From Rhodoferax sp. (GTDB lineage: Bacteria > Pseudomonadota > Gammaproteobacteria > Burkholderiales > Burkholderiaceae), in NCBI GenBank assembly GCA_020048295.1, contig JAIFMT010000061.1, forward strand, positions 1-20,063: a DNA stretch of 20,063 nucleotides, written 5' to 3'. Positions 16,237 to 20,063 of the stretch are shown piece after piece. Within the stretch, counting starts at the first letter, position 1. Each line of letters opens with the position of its first letter. A program made the translations under genes and the position numbers. The notes beneath the pieces were generated by a model. That model made no database searches and had not been told where the DNA came from. It saw only the letters and a program-made list of their open reading frames with translations.

Positions 16237-17175
16237 TCAGGCTTTGCGGGCAGCAGGTTTTCTGGGTGCTGCGGTTTTGCCACTGGACTTGGCGGCCGCC
16301 TTTTTGGCTGCAGGCTTGCTGGGCGCGTTGACTACCAGCGTGCGAACCCGTGGTTTCGCCACAGGTTCAGCATCAAATTGGCCTGTAGCCCTTTTGGGGA
16401 TTGCGCGAGCAGCTGCTTTTTTCGTAGCAACAGCTTTAGCATCCTCGGCCTTTTTCAGCTGCGCCCGAGAGGGGAATGCCGCCTCCACACCCTTCTTGGC
16501 GGCACTGGAGCGACGCAGGCTGGCGGCGGGTTTGGCGGCTTCCTTGTCGGCGGTTGGTTTGGCAGCGCTGGCGGCCACCGGCTTGGCGGCACCCAGCTTC
16601 AGCCGCACCGGCTTGTCGCCCCACAGCTCTTCAAGGTTGTAATACGCCCGGTAAGTAGGCTGCATCACATGCACCACGGCCTGACCGCAATCCACAATGA
16701 TCCACTCGCCGTTGCCTTCACCCTCCATGCGCGGTTTGCCAAAACCGGCTTCACGCACTGCATCCATCACGCTGGCAGCCAGCGCCTTGGTCTGCCGGTT
16801 GGAGGTGCCCGAGGCGATGATCACCCGCTCAAACAGCGACGACAGGTGCTCGGTGTCAAACACCACAATGTCGTGCGCCTTGACATCTTCGAGGCCATCG
16901 ACAATGGCGCGCTGCAGCTTTTGCACGTCCTTTTTTTCAAGTGCCATGCCCGCGGGTTTGGCCGCCACTGCCTTGACCACTGACGCACCGGCTTGGCCGG
17001 CTGGCTTGCGCAGCGCACTGGTTGCCAACGGGGTCAGCGGCACGTCGGCCAGACTGGTGGGTGTTGGTACCGCAGTTTTGCCACGGCTGGCTTTTGTCGC
17101 TGGGGGGATGGCGGCTTTAACAGCCGACTTGGCGGCAGTTTTTGCGGAAGTTTTGGCAGGGGCTTTGGTAGTCAT
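16237..17175 (-). CDS. rsfS: Ribosomal silencing factor RsfS with long Ala/Lys-rich extensions
   Basis: RsfS (RsfA/Iojap family) binds ribosomal protein L14 and blocks subunit joining under starvation. The core lies at residues about 77-190 of 312: [63 protein letters not shown] and [15 protein letters not shown]. Usual family members are about 105-130 residues. Here there is an N-terminal tail of about 80 residues and a C-terminal tail of about 118, both dominated by Ala, Lys and Pro and resembling histone H1-like tails. ATG 17175 forms a TGATG junction with the nadD stop, which supports the long N-terminus; an internal ATG at 16947 would give a short, standard N-terminus but lacks a ribosome binding site. 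The C-terminal tail includes a copy of the dispersed repeat. Confidence 0.93.
   Translation of the reverse strand: MTTKAPAKTSAKTAAKSAVKAAIPPATKASRGKTAVPTPTSLADVPLTPLATSALRKPAGQAGASVVKAVAAKPAGMALEKKDVQKLQRAIVDGLEDVKAHDIVVFDTEHLSSLFERVIIASGTSNRQTKALAASVMDAVREAGFGKPRMEGEGNGEWIIVDCGQAVVHVMQPTYRAYYNLEELWGDKPVRLKLGAAKPVAASAAKPTADKEAAKPAASLRRSSAAKKGVEAAFPSRAQLKKAEDAKAVATKKAAARAIPKRATGQFDAEPVAKPRVRTLVVNAPSKPAAKKAAAKSSGKTAAPRKPAARKA
16369..16415 (-). repeat. Dispersed intragenic repeat, copy in rsfS
   Basis: On the minus strand this 47-bp segment matches the nadD copy at 36 of 47 positions without gaps (hand count), including CGCGC in the left half and an 11-base block CAATTTGATGC at the right. It is translated in the same frame as the nadD copy: [15 protein letters not shown] against RAHPESAAGQFDAES. 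It lies in the low-complexity C-terminal tail, where an insertion would be tolerated. Its central inverted-repeat arms are degraded compared with the nadD copy. Confidence 0.75.
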
Positions 17176-17786
17176 CAGACAGTCTGGTAAAGGTGGTGGG
17201 CGGCAATATAACGTGCAACGGGCTCGCACACCAGATCACCAATGCCCTGGTGGGCAGAAATGCGGGTGCGGATGTCGGTGGCGCTGATGGCCAGGGTGGG
17301 CATCTTCAGGTGGACAAAATTGGCAAAACTTGCGCTTTCTGCATCAAATTGACCTGCAGCGCTTTCTGGGTGAGCGCGATCAGCTACACAAATTATAGCT
17401 GATTGAAGAATCTCCTGCCAGCGCTGCCAGCTGGGCAGTGCCCGGGCCTGATCTGCACCGATGATCAGAAACAATTGCGCCTGTGGCGCGGCGACTTTGA
17501 GCTCTTGCAAGGTGTCGATGGTGTAGCTCGGACCGCTGCGCTCAATCTCGCGCGGATCCACGATGATTTTGGGCTGGTTGGCAAACGCCAGCTGTACCAT
17601 TTCCAGCCGATGCTGTGCCGCTGTCAGCGCACGCGGCTTGTGCCAGGCCTGGCCGGTGGGAATCAGCCGCAGCGCATCGAGTTGCAATTGTTCCAGCGCG
17701 GCTTGCGCCAGCGCCTGATGCGCAAGATGGGGCGGGTCAAACGCGCCGCCCATCACGCCGACGCGCCGGATGGTCGCACCAGCCAT
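17175..17786 (-). CDS. nadD: Nicotinate-nucleotide adenylyltransferase NadD
   Basis: NadD makes nicotinate adenine dinucleotide from nicotinate mononucleotide and ATP in NAD synthesis. The 203-residue protein has the nucleotidyltransferase motif GGAFDPPHLAH (13-23), the middle DPREIERSGPSYTIDTL and LIIGADQARALPSWQRW, and the C-terminal ISATDIRTRI (the ISxTxxR signature). ATG 17786 makes a TGATG junction with the hemF stop; an in-frame TTG at 17795 is less likely. The end overlaps rsfS by 1 bp. Residues about 129-149, just after the VADRA strand and before the ISATDIR block, are encoded by a copy of the dispersed repeat, in a region that varies in length among NadD proteins. All catalytic motifs are intact. 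Confidence 0.95.
   Translation of the reverse strand: MAGATIRRVGVMGGAFDPPHLAHQALAQAALEQLQLDALRLIPTGQAWHKPRALTAAQHRLEMVQLAFANQPKIIVDPREIERSGPSYTIDTLQELKVAAPQAQLFLIIGADQARALPSWQRWQEILQSAIICVADRAHPESAAGQFDAESASFANFVHLKMPTLAISATDIRTRISAHQGIGDLVCEPVARYIAAHHLYQTV
17340..17386 (-). repeat. Dispersed intragenic repeat, copy in nadD
   Basis: This is the best preserved copy. It has a perfect hairpin with 5-bp arms (GCGCT at 17359-17363 and AGCGC at 17373-17377, 9-base loop). It shares 36 of 47 positions with the rsfS copy by hand count. The similarity may extend to about 17400, where AGCT elements flank an AATTATAGCT. It encodes ADRAHPESAAGQFDAES in the host reading frame and contributes no stop codon. 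Confidence 0.75.
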
Positions 17787-18718
17787 CAAAGCCAATCCTT
17801 GCGCACCAGAAAATCGCTGTACAACGCCGCCTCAGGCGTGCCAGGCGTGGGCGTCTGCTGGTAGGCCCAACTCACCAACGGCGGCATGGAGAGCAGGATC
17901 GACTCACTACGGCCACCCGACTGCAGGCCAAAATGCGTACCACGGTCCCACACCAGGTTGAATTCCACATAGCGGCCACGCCGGTAAAGCTGAAAATCGC
18001 GCTCGCGCTGGCCATACGGCGTGTCCATGCGCCGCGTCACGATCGGTAGGTAAGCCCCCAGAAACGCGTCGCCCACCGACTGCATCATCGCCAGGCTTGG
18101 CGCCGGGCCAAGTTCCGCGAAATCGTCAAAAAAGATGCCTCCCACGCCACGCTGTTCGCTGCGGTGCTTGAGGTAAAAGTACTCGTCGCACCAGGTCTTG
18201 AAGCGCGGGTACTTGTCATCGCCAAACGGCTGCAACGCGATCTTGCAGGTCTGGTGGAAATGCACGGCGTCGTCGGCAAAGCCGTAATAGGGTGTCAAGT
18301 CCATGCCGCCGCCAAACCAGCGCACCGGGGCACCATCCGGGGCGGTGCTGGAAATCATGCGCACGTTCATGTGAACCGTCGGCACATACGGGTTGCGCGG
18401 GTGAAACACCAACGACACGCCCATTGCCTCGAACGGCGCACCAGCCAGCTCAGGGCGGTGCTGGGTCGCCGATGGCGGCAAGCGGGGACCACTGACGTGT
18501 GAGAAACCGCAACCAGCGCGCTCAAAAATGGGACCACCTTCAAGGATTTGCGTGATGCCGTGGCCTTGCAGCGCCTCGCCGGGCGGCTTTTGCCAGGGGT
18601 CGGTCAAAAACGGCGTGCCGTCGATCGCACTGATGGCGCAGGTAATGCCGGCTTGCAGGCCGCGCAGGTAGTCACTGACCTCGGTTGTGGCATTGCCACT
18701 TAACCCGGCTGTCTTCAT
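17786..18718 (-). CDS. hemF: Oxygen-dependent coproporphyrinogen III oxidase HemF
   Basis: HemF decarboxylates two propionates of coproporphyrinogen III using O2, giving protoporphyrinogen IX in haem synthesis. The 310-residue product is normal in length and has the family blocks [14 protein letters not shown] [27 protein letters not shown] (106-120, including a conserved His116), [12 protein letters not shown] (134-145), [20 protein letters not shown] and the C-terminal [23 protein letters not shown] with [11 protein letters not shown] 18718 overlaps the purD stop by 4 bp (ATGA), so translation is probably coupled. Its presence implies an aerobic or facultative lifestyle; an oxygen-independent HemN elsewhere is not excluded. 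Confidence 0.97.
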   Translation of the reverse strand: MKTAGLSGNATTEVSDYLRGLQAGITCAISAIDGTPFLTDPWQKPPGEALQGHGITQILEGGPIFERAGCGFSHVSGPRLPPSATQHRPELAGAPFEAMGVSLVFHPRNPYVPTVHMNVRMISSTAPDGAPVRWFGGGMDLTPYYGFADDAVHFHQTCKIALQPFGDDKYPRFKTWCDEYFYLKHRSEQRGVGGIFFDDFAELGPAPSLAMMQSVGDAFLGAYLPIVTRRMDTPYGQRERDFQLYRRGRYVEFNLVWDRGTHFGLQSGGRSESILLSMPPLVSWAYQQTPTPGTPEAALYSDFLVRKDWL

Positions 18719-20016
18719 GCCGCTGCGCCTTTGATAGCGCGGTAGCCTATGTCGGTGCGGTATTGCATGCCATCAAAATGAATGCCAGAGGTCACTTCGT
18801 AAGCCCGCTGCTGCGCCTGGCGCACGCTGTCGGCCAGCACCGTGACACACAGCACGCGCCCGCCAGCGGTCACCAGCGCACCGTTGAGCTGGGCTGTGCC
18901 GGCATGAAACACCAGCGCGTCTTCGGTCTCTGCGGGCACGCCACTGATGACATCGCCCTTACGCGGGGCCGCCGGGTAGCCGTGCGCGGCCAGCACCACA
19001 CCGAGTGCTGTGCGGCGATCCCATTCCAGTTCGATCTGGTCGAGCCGGCCGTGTGGGCCGGGTTCGGTGGCGGCCAGCATCACATCCACCAGATCGGTCT
19101 TCAGGCGCAGCATGATCGGCTGGGTTTCGGGGTCGCCCATGCGACAGTTGAATTCGAGCGTCTTGGGCTTGCCGTGCGCATCGATCATCAGGCCGGCGTA
19201 CAGGAAGCCGGTGAACGGAATGCCGTCCTTTTCCATACCCCGCACGGTGGGCAGGATGATGTCGCGCATGGCACGCGCATGCACATCCGGCGTGACCACC
19301 GGTGCTGGCGAATAAGCACCCATGCCACCCGTGTTTGGGCCCTGATCGGCATTGAGTAAACGCTTGTGGTCCTGGCTGGCAGCCAGCGGTAGCACATTTT
19401 TGCCATCCACCATGACGATAAAACTGGCTTCTTCGCCTTGTAAAAACTCTTCAATCACCACCCGCGCGCCATCGGCGTTGTGGCTGATGCCCAGGGTGTT
19501 GTCGAGCAGCATGAAATCGACTGCCGCGTGCGCCTCGGCCAGCGTCAGCGCCACCACCACGCCCTTGCCAGCAGCCAGACCATCGGCCTTGACCACAATC
19601 GGCGCGCCCTTTTGGTCGATGTAAGCGTGGGCGGCTGCCGGGTCAGAAAACGTCTCAAACTCGGCGGTGGGAATGCCGTGGCGCTGCATGAAGGCTTTGG
19701 AAAACGCCTTCGAGCTTTCCAGTTGCGCGGCCGCTTGCGTCGGGCCAAAAATGCGCAGTCCGTGCTTGCGAAACTCATCGACGATGCCAGCGGCCAGCGG
19801 CACCTCGGGGCCCACCACCGTCAGCACCACTTTTTGCGCCAGCGCCCAGGTGCACAGCTCCTTGACATCGGTGATCGGCACGTTCTCAAAACGCGGGTCA
19901 AGCGCCGTGCCGCCATTACCAGGGGCAATGTAGATTTTGTGGGTTTTGGGCGACTGCACCAGCCGCCAGGCCAGCGCGTGTTCGCGGCCACCGCCACCGA
20001 CAACAAGAATCTTCAT
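18715..20016 (-). CDS. purD: Phosphoribosylamine-glycine ligase PurD
   Basis: PurD (GAR synthetase) joins glycine to phosphoribosylamine with ATP in de novo purine synthesis. The 433 residues begin [17 protein letters not shown] and show the N-domain (APGNGGTA), the ATP-grasp segment ([18 protein letters not shown], then [11 protein letters not shown]), the [24 protein letters not shown] signature, [10 protein letters not shown] and [12 protein letters not shown], all diagnostic. ATG 20016 overlaps the stop of the upstream yebC by 4 bp (ATGA), and the gene overlaps hemF by the same arrangement. It is therefore inside a tightly coupled operon whose promoter lies beyond the window. Confidence 0.98.
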   Translation of the reverse strand: MKILVVGGGGREHALAWRLVQSPKTHKIYIAPGNGGTALDPRFENVPITDVKELCTWALAQKVVLTVVGPEVPLAAGIVDEFRKHGLRIFGPTQAAAQLESSKAFSKAFMQRHGIPTAEFETFSDPAAAHAYIDQKGAPIVVKADGLAAGKGVVVALTLAEAHAAVDFMLLDNTLGISHNADGARVVIEEFLQGEEASFIVMVDGKNVLPLAASQDHKRLLNADQGPNTGGMGAYSPAPVVTPDVHARAMRDIILPTVRGMEKDGIPFTGFLYAGLMIDAHGKPKTLEFNCRMGDPETQPIMLRLKTDLVDVMLAATEPGPHGRLDQIELEWDRRTALGVVLAAHGYPAAPRKGDVISGVPAETEDALVFHAGTAQLNGALVTAGGRVLCVTVLADSVRQAQQRAYEVTSGIHFDGMQYRTDIGYRAIKGAAA

Positions 20017-20063
20017 AGACTGTCCGAGTCCAGCTCGGCGTTGTGATACACATCCTGCACGTC
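20013..20063 (-). CDS. yebC: C-terminal end of YebC/PmpR-family regulatory protein (partial)
   Basis: Only the last 16 codons and the TGA are in the window. The peptide [16 protein letters not shown] matches the usual YebC/TACO1 C-terminus (DDVQxVYHNAE). The stop overlaps the purD start as ATGA. YebC proteins bind DNA or the ribosome and help translation of difficult sequences. The yebC-purD-hemF order, as I recall it, is common in Burkholderiales and supports the call despite the short fragment. Confidence 0.8.
   Translation of the reverse strand, partial: DVQDVYHNAELDSDSL

Noticed and set aside
16378..17287. Long plus-strand frames opposite rsfS (200 and 196 codons)
   Set aside because: They mirror the Ala/Lys-rich rsfS tails and core; low-complexity GC-rich coding always leaves such open antisense frames.
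1..20063. CRISPR array, tRNA or rRNA genes, IS elements, toxin-antitoxin or phage-defence genes
   Set aside because: Looked for on both strands; no regularly spaced repeats, cloverleaf-like sequence, transposase motifs or defence protein motifs were seen.

Overview
The window looks like chromosome from a Burkholderiales betaproteobacterium, most likely Comamonadaceae (Rhodoferax/Polaromonas-like). This rests on the high-GC background, the gene order yebC-purD-hemF-nadD-rsfS-rlmH-maf-rng, the tolB-pal-cpoB unit, the ygfZ/mltG divergent pair and the protein sequences. It is mostly conserved housekeeping and envelope DNA. No tRNA, rRNA, IS element, prophage or CRISPR is visible.

Layout. (1) 1-1813, minus strand: ygfZ followed by a regulator with a winged-helix/BTAD-like N-terminus and a P-loop, cut by the window edge. 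(2) 1861-2844, plus strand: mltG, divergent from ygfZ. (3) 2891-8633, minus strand: a WaaE-like glycosyltransferase, tolB, pal, cpoB, tcdA and a CYTH-CHAD protein, with short gaps or overlaps that suit one long transcript. (4) 8634-8932: a 299-bp divergent intergenic region. (5) 8933-13615, plus strand: O-antigen ligase, glycosyltransferase, msbA and a second glycosyltransferase. The first two genes are clearly AT-richer than everything around them and look acquired. (6) 13653-20063, minus strand: a compact operon of yebC (last 16 codons), purD, hemF, nadD, rsfS, rlmH, maf and rng, with 1-4 bp overlaps at many joints.

Functionally the middle of the window is about the outer envelope. MltG sets glycan strand ends, TolB-Pal-CpoB couple the outer membrane to peptidoglycan and division, and the ligase, glycosyltransferases and MsbA build and flip lipopolysaccharide. 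The right-hand operon groups purine, haem and NAD synthesis with ribosome maturation/hibernation (RsfS, RlmH) and RNA decay (RNase G).

The most interesting signal is a short dispersed repeat (about 47 bp core) found inside coding sequences. Copies in nadD and rsfS are clear and encode the same peptide (GQFDAE) in the same frame. A more diverged copy lies in ygfZ in that frame as well, and a probable fourth copy lies in mltG in another frame. All four sit in variable loops or tails and are in the same orientation as the host gene, so they resemble protein-tolerated palindromic elements. The second oddity is RsfS, whose normal ~110-residue core is flanked by long Ala/Lys/Pro-rich tails.
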